A stretch of DNA of 64,000 nucleotides from Prevotella sp. UBA2754 (GTDB taxonomy: Bacteria > Bacteroidota > Bacteroidia > Bacteroidales > Bacteroidaceae). A program made the translations under genes and the position numbers. This document shows, one piece after another, positions 43,929-52,663 of this stretch; position 1 is the first letter of the stretch, and each line of letters begins with the position of its first letter. The stretch lies in NCBI GenBank assembly GCA_002353295.1, contig DEJG01000020.1:22115-86114 (forward strand), written 5' to 3'. Below the pieces are notes generated by a model. It saw nothing but the letters and a program-made list of their open reading frames with translations. It searched no databases and was not told the origin of the DNA.

Positions 43929-44618
43929 TTAAAACTGTTTACTATGAATTATACTTTCTGCTATTTTCCAATCCCACATGGTGTCAAGATCAAATGATGA
44001 CAACTCATCCATTACATATTTCACCCTCTTCTGCATTTTATGCATGTGTGTGGTTTTTAGAACCTCAGCATTCATTATATAGATAGCACCATTATACTCA
44101 TAAACTTTAGGTGCATCCTGCCTTCTGAAGATATTACCGTCACCCTTGCATATCTTGAGGAAGCCTTCCTGATTCTCTTCAAACACGCAATAATATGGAT
44201 TAGCAGCACACTCCTTTACAGAGACCACCATATCTACATCTTTCCTATAGAGTTTCAAAGCCTCTTTTACTTGTTCTGCTTTTCTAAATGGGGAAGTGTT
44301 TTGTAACAAAACTACTACATCATAACGCTTACCCTTCTTCTCATAGAAATCAAGAGCATGAAGTAATACTTCGTATGTTCCAGCTGTATCAGTGGCCAAC
44401 TCGTCTGGACGCTTAAACGGAACTTTTAAACCGTATTGTTCAACGACGTGGATAATCTCATCATCATCCGTTGAAACGCATATATCTTCATCCGCACATA
44501 TAGCTCGTGCGCTATCTATCGTATAATAGATAAGAGGTTTGCCATTGAAAGGCTTGATATTCTTTCTGGGAATACCTTTACTGCCTCCACGTGCAGGAAT
44601 AATAACCAACGTTCTCAT
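43929..44618 (-). CDS. legF: CMP-nonulosonate (legionaminate) cytidylyltransferase
   Basis: A 229-residue acylneuraminate cytidylyltransferase. CTP-binding motif IIPARGGSKGIPRKNIKPF, then DEDICVSTDDDEI, KRPDELATDTAGT and VLLQNTSPFRKAEQV. It activates the nine-carbon sugar as its CMP form before transfer. LegF, NeuA and PseF are closely related; the neighbouring legB, legC and ptmE genes favour legionaminate. It overlaps legG by 4 bp. Confidence 0.85.
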   Translation of the reverse strand: MRTLVIIPARGGSKGIPRKNIKPFNGKPLIYYTIDSARAICADEDICVSTDDDEIIHVVEQYGLKVPFKRPDELATDTAGTYEVLLHALDFYEKKGKRYDVVVLLQNTSPFRKAEQVKEALKLYRKDVDMVVSVKECAANPYYCVFEENQEGFLKICKGDGNIFRRQDAPKVYEYNGAIYIMNAEVLKTTHMHKMQKRVKYVMDELSSFDLDTMWDWKIAESIIHSKQF

Positions 44619-45778
44619 TGTGGTATATCGTAGAAATGTTTTTGATTTACTTGTTCAAGAGGATATGTACTGATAACCTTAAAGATTTCCTCAGCGGTAT
44701 TTGACTTCTCATAAGGGTTTTGAACGATATATGCCAACTCCTTAAACTTCTTTGACATTACCATATCAAGGCCTGCAATCACGGATTCTTTATCTGGTGC
44801 GCAATTACAAACGCTTTCTGCTGCCAGTCTCCCTTTTTGACGGTCGCCTATATTCAAGGTGGGTATTCCAAAACTGGGAACCTCAACAAGACCACTACTA
44901 CTATTCCCAACAACAGCAGCAACCTGACGCATTACTGAAAGATACCTTACCACACCAAGAGATTTGAATGCTTTAGCGCGATTGGGATTCTTCGCTACAA
45001 AGTCATTCACTGCATCTACAATGAACTGTCCTCCAGTATCGCTATTGGGCATCGTAAATATGACCTTCATTTCTTTCTTTTCATCTAAAGCTGCTATGAA
45101 GTCTTCTATATCTTCTTTAGCGGTACGGTTGCCAAGCGTTACAGGATGATATGTGACCAAAATTGTATTTTCATCAATCACAAAATCGATTTCCTTTTCA
45201 ATAGCATCCTTGGTCATCAGAGGTAACCGCTTAATGTTTTCAACCCCAATAGAGCCAACATTGAAGACGCGCTCAGGTTGTTCGCCTAATTGAATGACCC
45301 TTTTACGGTATTCTTCGCAAGAGGTGAAATGAAGATGGCTCATTTTGGTCACGCTATGGCGAATGGCATCATCGTATGCACCCTCTGTTATTTCTCCTCC
45401 ATATAAATGGGCTATTGGGATGCGTTCTATCAAAGCGGCTATTGCAGCTGCCAATATTTCATAACGGTCTCCCAATACTACAACCAGGTCAGGGGTCAGT
45501 TCTTGGTAGGCATCAGCAAAACCAGAAAGTGCCTTTGCCATTGATTTTACAGTAGCAACAGCATCGTCATTACCGTCTTCCAGGATAGGTATCTTCTTGT
45601 CAATGGTAAAACCGTCTTTCTCTATTTCCTGATAGGTATTGCCATACTTGGGGCTCAGGTGCATATTGGTGGCAATAATCTGCAATTCAGTATGGTCGAA
45701 ATCCTTAATCATCCGCATCAAACGACTGAGTAGACCATACTCCGCACGTGTTCCTGTTACTACGCAAATCTTTCTCAT
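44615..45778 (-). CDS. legG: Hydrolysing UDP/GDP-N-acetyl sugar 2-epimerase (LegG/NeuC family)
   Basis: A 387-residue GT-B-fold hydrolysing epimerase. Seen are the N-terminal CVVTGTRAEYGLLSRLM, VVLGDRYEILAAAIAAL, HLYGGEITEGAYDDAIRHSV and VVGNSSSGLVEVPSFG. It would release the 2,4-diamino-trideoxy mannose precursor from its nucleotide. Its order with legI and legF matches Leg clusters. It starts 7 bp after legI. Confidence 0.87.
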   Translation of the reverse strand: MRKICVVTGTRAEYGLLSRLMRMIKDFDHTELQIIATNMHLSPKYGNTYQEIEKDGFTIDKKIPILEDGNDDAVATVKSMAKALSGFADAYQELTPDLVVVLGDRYEILAAAIAALIERIPIAHLYGGEITEGAYDDAIRHSVTKMSHLHFTSCEEYRKRVIQLGEQPERVFNVGSIGVENIKRLPLMTKDAIEKEIDFVIDENTILVTYHPVTLGNRTAKEDIEDFIAALDEKKEMKVIFTMPNSDTGGQFIVDAVNDFVAKNPNRAKAFKSLGVVRYLSVMRQVAAVVGNSSSGLVEVPSFGIPTLNIGDRQKGRLAAESVCNCAPDKESVIAGLDMVMSKKFKELAYIVQNPYEKSNTAEEIFKVISTYPLEQVNQKHFYDIPQ

Positions 45779-45785
45779 AAACGGT

Positions 45786-46793
45786 CTATAGTTCTATCAG
45801 TTCATCCTCAACAAAGTCACGCTTTGCCATCTTTCCGATGACATCATCCCATCGCATAGGCGTAATACCATTGCCTGGACGCTTTACCGTGAGGTTAGTC
45901 TCTGAGAATAATTCTCCTTTCTTAATATCTCTTGCTGCTATGATACTTTTTCGGGCAATGGCTATATTCTTCTGTTCTGAAGATGTAACCTTCTTCATTC
46001 CAGTACCAAGTGCCTGCTCTATATTACGGATAGAATCAACCATTGCTTTCAGTTCTTCGGGTTCCAGTGAAGCAACATGATCAGGCCCTGGTAGTGTTCG
46101 GTCCAAGGTGAAATGCTTCTCAATAATCTCAGCACCCATTGCCACAGCGGCTATCGGTACTTCAATACCTTTAGTATGGTCTGAATAACCAACTCTTACT
46201 CCAAAGCATTGCTTAAGTGTAAGCATAGCACGAAGGTTAACATCACTAAATGGTGTGGGATATTCGGTGTTACAATGCAGTAAGGATATTTCTGATTCCT
46301 TTAGTCCGTTGGTTGTGAGCACATTCATTGCAGCCTCAATATCGCCTAACGTACACATTCCAGAAGACATGATAACAGGGATATGAAATCTGGCAATCTT
46401 ACGGAGATAAGGCAGGTTTGTTATTTCACCAGAGGGAATCTTCATGAAATCCATATTGAGACCAGCCAAAAAATCAATGGAATCCAAGTCGAACGGTGTT
46501 GACATGAATTTCACCCCCTTTTTGCTGCAATAACTGTTCAAATCTTCAAAATCCTCCATTTTTAGGAGAATCTTACGCAGCATATCTGCCTGGCTTTCTT
46601 CCTGATTAAGATTTTTTTTCTGGTAGTCAGCCATCTGCGCAAATTTGGACGTAATAGCTTCCGGACCTTTAGTGGTCTGAAACTTAACATAGTCCACATC
46701 ACATGCCTTAGCAGCATCGATAAGGCTTTTCGCCATTTCAATACTACCATTGTGGTTAACACCAGCCTCTGCTATGATAATAACGTGACTCAT
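45786..46793 (-). CDS. legI: Nonulosonic acid synthase (LegI/NeuB family)
   Basis: A 335-residue enzyme condensing a six-carbon amino sugar with phosphoenolpyruvate. N-terminal barrel: IIAEAGVNHNGSIEMAKSLI, VDYVKFQTTKG, MKIPSGEITNLPYL and VGYSDHTKGIEVPIAAVAMG. C-terminal antifreeze-like SAF domain: SIIAARDIKKGELFSETNLT followed by VKRPGNGI. Length and motifs are complete. Legionaminate specificity is inferred from context. The start overlaps the stop of the upstream acyltransferase gene. Confidence 0.9.
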   Translation of the reverse strand: MSHVIIIAEAGVNHNGSIEMAKSLIDAAKACDVDYVKFQTTKGPEAITSKFAQMADYQKKNLNQEESQADMLRKILLKMEDFEDLNSYCSKKGVKFMSTPFDLDSIDFLAGLNMDFMKIPSGEITNLPYLRKIARFHIPVIMSSGMCTLGDIEAAMNVLTTNGLKESEISLLHCNTEYPTPFSDVNLRAMLTLKQCFGVRVGYSDHTKGIEVPIAAVAMGAEIIEKHFTLDRTLPGPDHVASLEPEELKAMVDSIRNIEQALGTGMKKVTSSEQKNIAIARKSIIAARDIKKGELFSETNLTVKRPGNGITPMRWDDVIGKMAKRDFVEDELIEL

Positions 46794-47437
46794 TTATGAA
46801 ACTTTATTGGTTTTGCGGGGACACCAACAGCGGTACAATCAGCCGGTAAACTCTTAGCTACAACAGCCCCTGCACCCACAATGGTGTTTTCCCCTATTTC
46901 TACTAAATTTATAATCTTTGCTCCAGTACCTACATACACCCCTTTGTTCACCTTTACTTCTCCGCTAATATTTACAGAGGGCATAAAAGAGGCATAATCG
47001 TTTATTTCCGTATCATGTCCAACAGAACACATCAAGTTTAGCGTAACAAAGTCATGTAATTGTATGTCTGTGGTTAAGATATTACCAGCACAAACAATAC
47101 ATCCTTGACCTATTTTAACACTTTCTTCATCGCCTATAATAACTGAAGGATGAACAAGAGAAGGAAAACTGATTAGCGGGTTGTTAAACTTCTTGTGAAT
47201 CTTCTCCTTCAAATGTGGTTCTCCTACTGCTATTGCAAGTGATAGTGGTTCTGTTGTCGCATTTACTTCTTCATCGTTACCTATTACAGGCAGTCCGTGA
47301 ATAGTCTGTTCTTTATTGCTATCAACGAAACCAACTACTTCGTAAGTAGGGTTCTTCTTATTGATGTCATTGATCAACGTAAGTATCTCACGAGCAAAAC
47401 CTCCTGCTCCGACTATTGCTATCTTCTCCATCGTCAT
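46790..47437 (-). CDS. NeuD/PglD-family sugar N-acyltransferase (LegH-like)
   Basis: A 215-residue left-handed beta-helix acyltransferase. It starts with a Rossmann-like domain (IAIVGAGGFAREILTLINDI) and continues with hexapeptide repeats (VKIGQGCIVCAGNILTTDIQ, HDFVTLNLMCSVGHDTEIND with the catalytic His) to VGVPAKPIKF. In Leg clusters this is the LegH position, acylating the 4-amino group of the precursor. Four-bp overlaps join it to legI and to the thiolase gene, which hints that its acyl donor might be made by the thiolase and dehydrogenase. Confidence 0.85.
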   Translation of the reverse strand: MTMEKIAIVGAGGFAREILTLINDINKKNPTYEVVGFVDSNKEQTIHGLPVIGNDEEVNATTEPLSLAIAVGEPHLKEKIHKKFNNPLISFPSLVHPSVIIGDEESVKIGQGCIVCAGNILTTDIQLHDFVTLNLMCSVGHDTEINDYASFMPSVNISGEVKVNKGVYVGTGAKIINLVEIGENTIVGAGAVVAKSLPADCTAVGVPAKPIKFHK

Positions 47438-48684
47438 GCCCTCCCTACTATAAACACATAATTCGTCGTAGCACTGCCACCAATATTCAGCATCATGCCG
47501 TTCTTAGCCCCTTGCACCTGATACCGTCCGGCCTTGCCGGTCACCTGCTTATACAGGTCCACAAACATTCTGGCTCCAGATGCTCCCACAGGATGTCCGC
47601 AACCAATCAGTCCACCAGAGGGATTGATGGGCTTGGCTCCATCAAAGGCTATCACGCCTTTCTCTACAGCCTCACATTCCTTGCCGGGTTCACTAATCCC
47701 AAAGGCAGAGATGGCAGCAAACTCAGAGCTGCTGAAACAGTCGTGGGTCTCAAACACATCAATATCCTCAACAGTCAGCCCTGCCCGTTTGTAAGCATCC
47801 AAGCAAGCCTGGCGTGTCCAAGGCAGCACATATTCGCTATTGGCATTGTCTGCTATCTTCTTTTCAAAGAGCAAGGGGGCTGTCCGGTGGCCATAGCCTT
47901 TTACCATAGCCTTGTCTTTCAGACCCTTTTCTTTGAGATATTTCTCAGAACAAAGTATCACCACGGCAGCACCATCGGTTACCTGTGAGCAGTCTGATAC
48001 ACCCAACAGCCCTCCCACATTGGGATTGCTTTCCGTTCCACGGTGGGTGGCTTCTTCATAGCTCATAAACCACTTTCTTGTTTGTGCCAGCGGATTGCGC
48101 TTGGCGTTGGCGTAATTGATACAAGAGATCTTAGCCAGGGCGTTCAGGTAGCGTTCTTTGTCCAGTCCGTATTTCTCAATGGTGGCATCTGCCAGCCTTC
48201 CAAACAGCTTCGGGAAGGGAAGGTCAATGCCCTTGCCTTCTTTCTCATAGTAGGCAGCACGTCCCAGAATGTCACCACCCTTCTTGCTGTCCACACTCTT
48301 CATAATCTCCCATCCTACCACAATACAAACGTCATACTCGCCTGCCTCAATCTTGGTGATGGCAGCATCCAGTGCCACAGAGCTGGAAGCACAAGCAGCT
48401 TCATAACGGGCACTCGGTACACCATAGAATGCGGGATTCACTTCCGTAAGGAATGCGCCCAAGTGTCCTTGGCTGATGTATTGTTCTGCAATAAAGTTGC
48501 CTACAAAAGCGGCCACACGGTTGTCTTTGTTCAGGGCCACCATTTCATCCATGGTGAAGTTGGCTTCCTTGAAACCATCCTCTACGGCCTCTTTCAACAG
48601 GGCAATCATATTCTTGCCCTCTTTGGTCCAGTTGCGCTCAAAGTCAGTCTGAGCACCACCCAGTATATAAACTTTCTTTTCCAT
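47434..48684 (-). CDS. SCP-x-type thiolase (acetyl-CoA C-acyltransferase)
   Basis: A 416-residue thiolase-fold enzyme. The nucleophile is Cys98 in YEAACASSSVALDAA; other active-site segments are DVFETHDCFSSSEF (His) and LIGCGHPVGASGARM. It belongs to the SCP-x/lipid-transfer-type subgroup rather than classical PhaA, but condensing two acetyl-CoA to acetoacetyl-CoA is plausible. It lies between a 3-hydroxyacyl-CoA dehydrogenase gene and a NeuD-like acyltransferase gene with overlapping ends. Fatty-acid genes in a nonulosonic acid block suggest supply of a 3-hydroxybutyryl group. Confidence 0.82.
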   Translation of the reverse strand: MEKKVYILGGAQTDFERNWTKEGKNMIALLKEAVEDGFKEANFTMDEMVALNKDNRVAAFVGNFIAEQYISQGHLGAFLTEVNPAFYGVPSARYEAACASSSVALDAAITKIEAGEYDVCIVVGWEIMKSVDSKKGGDILGRAAYYEKEGKGIDLPFPKLFGRLADATIEKYGLDKERYLNALAKISCINYANAKRNPLAQTRKWFMSYEEATHRGTESNPNVGGLLGVSDCSQVTDGAAVVILCSEKYLKEKGLKDKAMVKGYGHRTAPLLFEKKIADNANSEYVLPWTRQACLDAYKRAGLTVEDIDVFETHDCFSSSEFAAISAFGISEPGKECEAVEKGVIAFDGAKPINPSGGLIGCGHPVGASGARMFVDLYKQVTGKAGRYQVQGAKNGMMLNIGGSATTNYVFIVGRA

Positions 48685-48693
48685 AGTGCTCTC

Positions 48694-50001
48694 TTATTTG
48701 GCTTTGAAATAAATGCGGTAATCGTATTTGCTCTTGATCTGCTCTCCAATAATGTGGTCAATATCCACATTGCTCAGGATGTCGGGATGCAGACGCTCTT
48801 TCATCAATGCACCCAGGTCACAGACCTTACTGAAGGCTTCCATCATGGCAAACGGAGGGCACCAAGTGAAACCGGTAGCCATCACATCGTCTGCCACCCG
48901 CAGGTCATAACCCACGTGCTCTGCCGTATAGAGGGCATATACAATGTAGCGCAACAAGAAACGCAAGCAAATATCTGCCTCCTGGCTCTTATTCTCTATC
49001 AGTACACGGATGGCATCATCATAATCACCATCACGTAAATACTTCTTCATCTGGAGGGCAAACGGGAAGGTGTATTTAATCTCATCACGGTAGATACCTA
49101 ACTTGATGTCATATACCATCATGCGCTTGTCGCCACTGTCATTCTTGATCAGTTTGTACAGACCTTCACCACTCTTACGTCCCAACTTCTTCTGGTCAAT
49201 TAGTTTCTGCACATATTCAGGCAGGATGAACTTATTGTGAACATAGTCGTTGGTGTTCTCGTAGATGTTGTCCACAATAGCCTTATGCACGTCCAGTCCC
49301 ACAAAGTCTGCCGTTGTGATAGGCGGCATAGTACGTCCAGTGAACGGACCAAGCAGAGAGTCAATGTAGTCAATACCGCCATTGTCCTGATAACGCTCAG
49401 CATACTGCAAGGCCTCGTTCATCACATAGAAGCCAATGCGGTTGCCAAGGAAAGCCGGCAGATCTTTGCTCTCTGCTACAGTACGGAACAGGGTGTTGGT
49501 TAAATACTCTTTCAACTCTCCATACATAGCCATATCGCTATACGGTGAGGCTGTCAGTTCACAAAGTGTGAGCTGGTAAGGAGGATTGAACATGTGAACG
49601 CCAAAGAATTGGCTCCTAGTCTCCTCAGGATAGCATTCAGCTAGCCTTGTAATGGAAAGGCCGGAAGAACCGGTGCAGGCCACTGCCCCCTTCTTCAAGC
49701 TCTGTCCAATCTTGGTGTGTAACTCTATCTTGAGATCAAGATTTTCTGCGGCACTCTCAAATACCAGATCGGATGCTTTCACACAGTCTGCCAGCATCGA
49801 ATAGTCTGCAGCTATCAGGTTGGTCGTAATGGAATCTGCCTTTACTGACTTGCCTGCCCTGATGGCGGCTTTCTTCGACTTTTCTTTGTCTCGGCTAACC
49901 ATGTACACCCTGGCATTCCCGAAGGATGCAAAAATGGCCGACACGTTTGCACCCATGGTCCCGTTGGCTCCCACCACGGTGACGGTTTTTGGATTTATCA
50001 T
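48694..50001 (-). CDS. 3-hydroxyacyl-CoA dehydrogenase family protein
   Basis: A 435-residue oxidoreductase. NAD site TVTVVGANGTMGANVSAIF, then DLVFESAAENLDLKIELHTK, FFGVHMFNPPYQLTLCEL with the catalytic-His region, FLGNRIGFYVMNEALQY and a C-terminal helical domain with LGRKSGEGLYKL. There is no enoyl-CoA hydratase part, so it is a stand-alone dehydrogenase/reductase. With the thiolase encoded 9 bp downstream it could form (3)-hydroxybutyryl-CoA from acetyl-CoA. Degradative use is possible but unexpected here. Confidence 0.85.
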   Translation of the reverse strand: MINPKTVTVVGANGTMGANVSAIFASFGNARVYMVSRDKEKSKKAAIRAGKSVKADSITTNLIAADYSMLADCVKASDLVFESAAENLDLKIELHTKIGQSLKKGAVACTGSSGLSITRLAECYPEETRSQFFGVHMFNPPYQLTLCELTASPYSDMAMYGELKEYLTNTLFRTVAESKDLPAFLGNRIGFYVMNEALQYAERYQDNGGIDYIDSLLGPFTGRTMPPITTADFVGLDVHKAIVDNIYENTNDYVHNKFILPEYVQKLIDQKKLGRKSGEGLYKLIKNDSGDKRMMVYDIKLGIYRDEIKYTFPFALQMKKYLRDGDYDDAIRVLIENKSQEADICLRFLLRYIVYALYTAEHVGYDLRVADDVMATGFTWCPPFAMMEAFSKVCDLGALMKERLHPDILSNVDIDHIIGEQIKSKYDYRIYFKAK

Positions 50002-50027
50002 ATATTCTTATTTGGTTGCGGTGAAAT

Positions 50028-51245
50028 CTATTGTAAGTCTATCAATCTCACTGAACTAGGAATGTTAACCACTCTATCTGCAAACCAGATAGTATTCTTC
50101 AATCCGTCATTCTCACACTTATCGAACATAGGCAGACGGTTCATCAGCTCCCAAATAGGGCGTGTCATCACGCCATTATCATTTGTTTGAGTCAAGAACT
50201 CGATCTGAGCCTCTTTGTTAGGCAGAATCACCACATTGAGCCAGTAGTTTGAGAAGGTATCAGGAGAGTCCACAAAGAACTCAATATCAGGTACGCTCTT
50301 GAAGAAAGCTTCGTATTCAGCAGCAACCTGACGTTTGCTGGCAATATATCTATCCAGATTCTCTAACTGAGCACACCCCAAGGCTGCATTGATGTTAGGC
50401 ATACGGTAGTTGAAACCAATGTGGTCGTGACGGAACTCCCAACGATGAGGAATCTTGGCCTGAGTGGTAATATGCTTAGCGTATGCGCCAAAGTCTTCAT
50501 CATTGAAAAGCATCATACCGCCACCACCGGTGGTGATGGTCTTGTTTCCATTAAAGCTGATAGCACCTACCTTACCAAAAGTTCCGGTATGCTTGCCTTT
50601 GTACTTAGAACCAATGCTTTCAGCAGCATCCTCAACCAACTCAATATGCCATTCCTTACAGAGAGCAGCTATCTCCTCAATGCGAACAGGATGGCCAAAG
50701 GTATGCATTGGAACACAAGCCTTAATTCTGCGACCAGTATTCTTATTGTAGCAAGCATACTCATCTTCCTGGTATGCGAAATCGTAACTCTTATCAAGTT
50801 CATTGATGAGAGTGTTTTTACGCACCTCAGCATTCTTCTGGAGCCATTCTTTCATAGCATCAGGAGAGAGGCCCATGGTGGAGCGGTCAACATCCAAGAA
50901 CACGGGATGCGCGCCAATATAGCTCAATGCATTACAGGTTGCAATGAATGTGAGTGCCTGAGTAAGCACCTCATCATCTTGCTTTACGCCTACAAGCAGC
51001 AAACTCATGTGAAGTGCATTGGTTCCACTTACACATACCACAGCACGTTTTGCGCCTGTGTAGGCGGCCATATCCTTCTCGAAACGGTCAACAAACTGAC
51101 CTACAGAACTAACGAATGTAGTGTCAATGCACTCGTTCAGGTTTTTCTTCTCATTGCCCACAAAAACGGGAACAGCCAGAGGTGTGAACTCTTGGTTGCC
51201 ATATACTGACTTAATAAAGTCAATTGTATTTTTATAATCTGCCAT
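50028..51245 (-). CDS. legC: LegC-family PLP aminotransferase
   Basis: A 405-residue DegT/AHBA-type aminotransferase. Features: SSVGQFVDRFEKDMAAYTGA, CVSGTNALHMSL, THTFGHP-like MHTFGHPVRIEEI, LVEDAAESIGSKYKGKHTGT and the PLP Lys in SFNGNKTITTGGGGMM. The start (DFIKSVYGNQEFTPLAVPVF) is specific to the LegC group, which aminates the 4-keto sugar made by LegB. It is 24 bp downstream of legB and 26 bp upstream of the dehydrogenase gene. Confidence 0.9.
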   Translation of the reverse strand: MADYKNTIDFIKSVYGNQEFTPLAVPVFVGNEKKNLNECIDTTFVSSVGQFVDRFEKDMAAYTGAKRAVVCVSGTNALHMSLLLVGVKQDDEVLTQALTFIATCNALSYIGAHPVFLDVDRSTMGLSPDAMKEWLQKNAEVRKNTLINELDKSYDFAYQEDEYACYNKNTGRRIKACVPMHTFGHPVRIEEIAALCKEWHIELVEDAAESIGSKYKGKHTGTFGKVGAISFNGNKTITTGGGGMMLFNDEDFGAYAKHITTQAKIPHRWEFRHDHIGFNYRMPNINAALGCAQLENLDRYIASKRQVAAEYEAFFKSVPDIEFFVDSPDTFSNYWLNVVILPNKEAQIEFLTQTNDNGVMTRPIWELMNRLPMFDKCENDGLKNTIWFADRVVNIPSSVRLIDLQ

Positions 51246-51269
51246 GATTATTACTTAGTTTAATCACAT

Positions 51270-52502
51270 TTACATCTTCTGATCGAGGTTCTTACCTTTC
51301 TCTTCGTGCTCAAAATTCGGGATAAAGCTCTTAATCGCTTCCACCACCTGCGCCTTAGTGAAATCATCCTTCTGGAAGATGCTCTCCAACTTATCAAAGA
51401 AAGTATCAACCTCATCCATATCGTGACGTGTAGTCTGTTCCACTACACCTAATGATTGGAAGCGTTGCATGTCTATCTTCTCACCAGGCACATAGAACTC
51501 CTCGTAAGCCTTCTCTCCAGTGGTGTCACTCTTAAAGTAAACTACAGGATACTCAGAGATTACAGACAAACCGGAATTCTGTGCAGGATTATCCAATGTG
51601 GTTACAAATTGTTTTGCCTCATTATCAGAAGCGCACTCTTTCTTACTGAATCCCTCAGCTTTCACAAAGTCATCGCAAATGGCAGAGAAAGTCAGCATTT
51701 GGTCTTCACCAAGCTTCGGGAAGAACACTTCGCCACCTTTACCCAAAATGCAAGCAAGCATGCATATCTGTCCACTTTCCTCAGGGCTTACAAAGTAACG
51801 TTTCACGTCACTTGGTGCGGCCAAAGGCTGGCGCTTCTGCATTCTATGAATCCAGCCGTCAGGCAAAGAGCCATTACTAAACGCAACATTTGCAAAACGA
51901 GCCGTTGTCACCTTGAAGTACTTGTTGTAGGCCATCACCAAGTCTTCCATTATGCGCTTCGAAGCCCCCATAATGTTCACTGGATTGGCCGCTTTATCAG
52001 TACTTACGCAGAAGAAATGCTTGGGTGGATAAACCGTCAGCAAATCCATTAATTTCTTTGCCTTAATGTCATTGTTCTCTATCAGTGCCTGCACACTATA
52101 CCGGTCTTTCTCCGAACGCACATGCTTGTGAGCTGAGAAATTAGCCACAATATCAAAGCCTTTCTCCTCACGGAAGATGCGTTCAAAGATAGGATCTGCG
52201 AAGTTCAACGTGTAACAACGGAACTCATCTGGAACATACAACCCATTCGTAGAGCGTACATCACGCACCAGCTCAGCCAGGCCATTCTCATTGAGATCAA
52301 CGACCACTACACTCTTTGGCTCAAAGCGCAGAACTGCCTTGATGAAGCTGGAACCAATGGAACCGGCACCACCAATCACGCATACTTTCTTCCCCTTTAT
52401 CTCCCGTGTTAGAGTCTCAGCATTCGCCTTAATGTCTGGCTCAAACATGCTACTCGGACGGAAGGTCACACTATCTGAAATAAACTTATCTAAGTTGAAC
52501 AT
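51270..52502 (-). CDS. legB: LegB-like nucleotide-sugar 4,6-dehydratase
   Basis: A 410-residue extended SDR of the polysaccharide-synthesis (FlaA1/CapD) group without membrane helices. NAD site KVCVIGGAGSIGSSF, ANFSAHKHVRSEKD, CVSTDKAANPVNIMGASKRI (catalytic Ser-Thr, Met and Lys) and ARFANVAFSNGSL. LegB converts a GlcNAc nucleotide to the 4-keto-6-deoxy sugar, the first dedicated step of the legionaminic route. It is the first gene of this block, just downstream of the RADAR cassette with 161 bp between. That gap contains word repeats. Confidence 0.85.
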   Translation of the reverse strand: MFNLDKFISDSVTFRPSSMFEPDIKANAETLTREIKGKKVCVIGGAGSIGSSFIKAVLRFEPKSVVVVDLNENGLAELVRDVRSTNGLYVPDEFRCYTLNFADPIFERIFREEKGFDIVANFSAHKHVRSEKDRYSVQALIENNDIKAKKLMDLLTVYPPKHFFCVSTDKAANPVNIMGASKRIMEDLVMAYNKYFKVTTARFANVAFSNGSLPDGWIHRMQKRQPLAAPSDVKRYFVSPEESGQICMLACILGKGGEVFFPKLGEDQMLTFSAICDDFVKAEGFSKKECASDNEAKQFVTTLDNPAQNSGLSVISEYPVVYFKSDTTGEKAYEEFYVPGEKIDMQRFQSLGVVEQTTRHDMDEVDTFFDKLESIFQKDDFTKAQVVEAIKSFIPNFEHEEKGKNLDQKM

Positions 52503-52533
52503 ATATTGTTATTGATTTATTTTTCTTTTCTTC

Positions 52534-52615
52534 GAACACGAATCACACGGATTTACACGAATGGCTCAGTGCCGCATATTTGATGTTAAATTGTTAAATG
52601 TTAATTGTTCAATGT
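52534..52615. repeat. Word repeats between rdrB and legB
   Basis: Three copies of ACACGAAT-type words (52534-52560) are followed by a degenerate run of TGTTAAAT/TGTTAATT/TGTTCAAT words (52579-52615). These are two further word families, distinct from those near the S23 genes. Confidence 0.6.
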
Positions 52616-52663
52616 TTGGCAGATGATGTGATGCTTTCCTATCACATTTCCCTGCGTATCACC

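Noticed and set aside
48043..49038. Plus-strand open frame of 331 codons
   Set aside because: It is antisense to the thiolase and dehydrogenase genes, both with clear active-site motifs.
50421..51209. Plus-strand open frame of 262 codons
   Set aside because: It is antisense to legC, which has a complete aminotransferase sequence.
41757..52502. Pseudaminic acid pathway
   Set aside because: PseB/PseC/PseG/PseH-type genes are not evident; the LegB- and LegC-type sequences plus a CBS-bearing PtmE-like enzyme fit the legionaminic route better.
52626..52647. Hairpin ATGTGAT/ATCACAT downstream of rdrB as a terminator
   Set aside because: The stem is only 7 bp and is not followed by a T-run on the minus strand.
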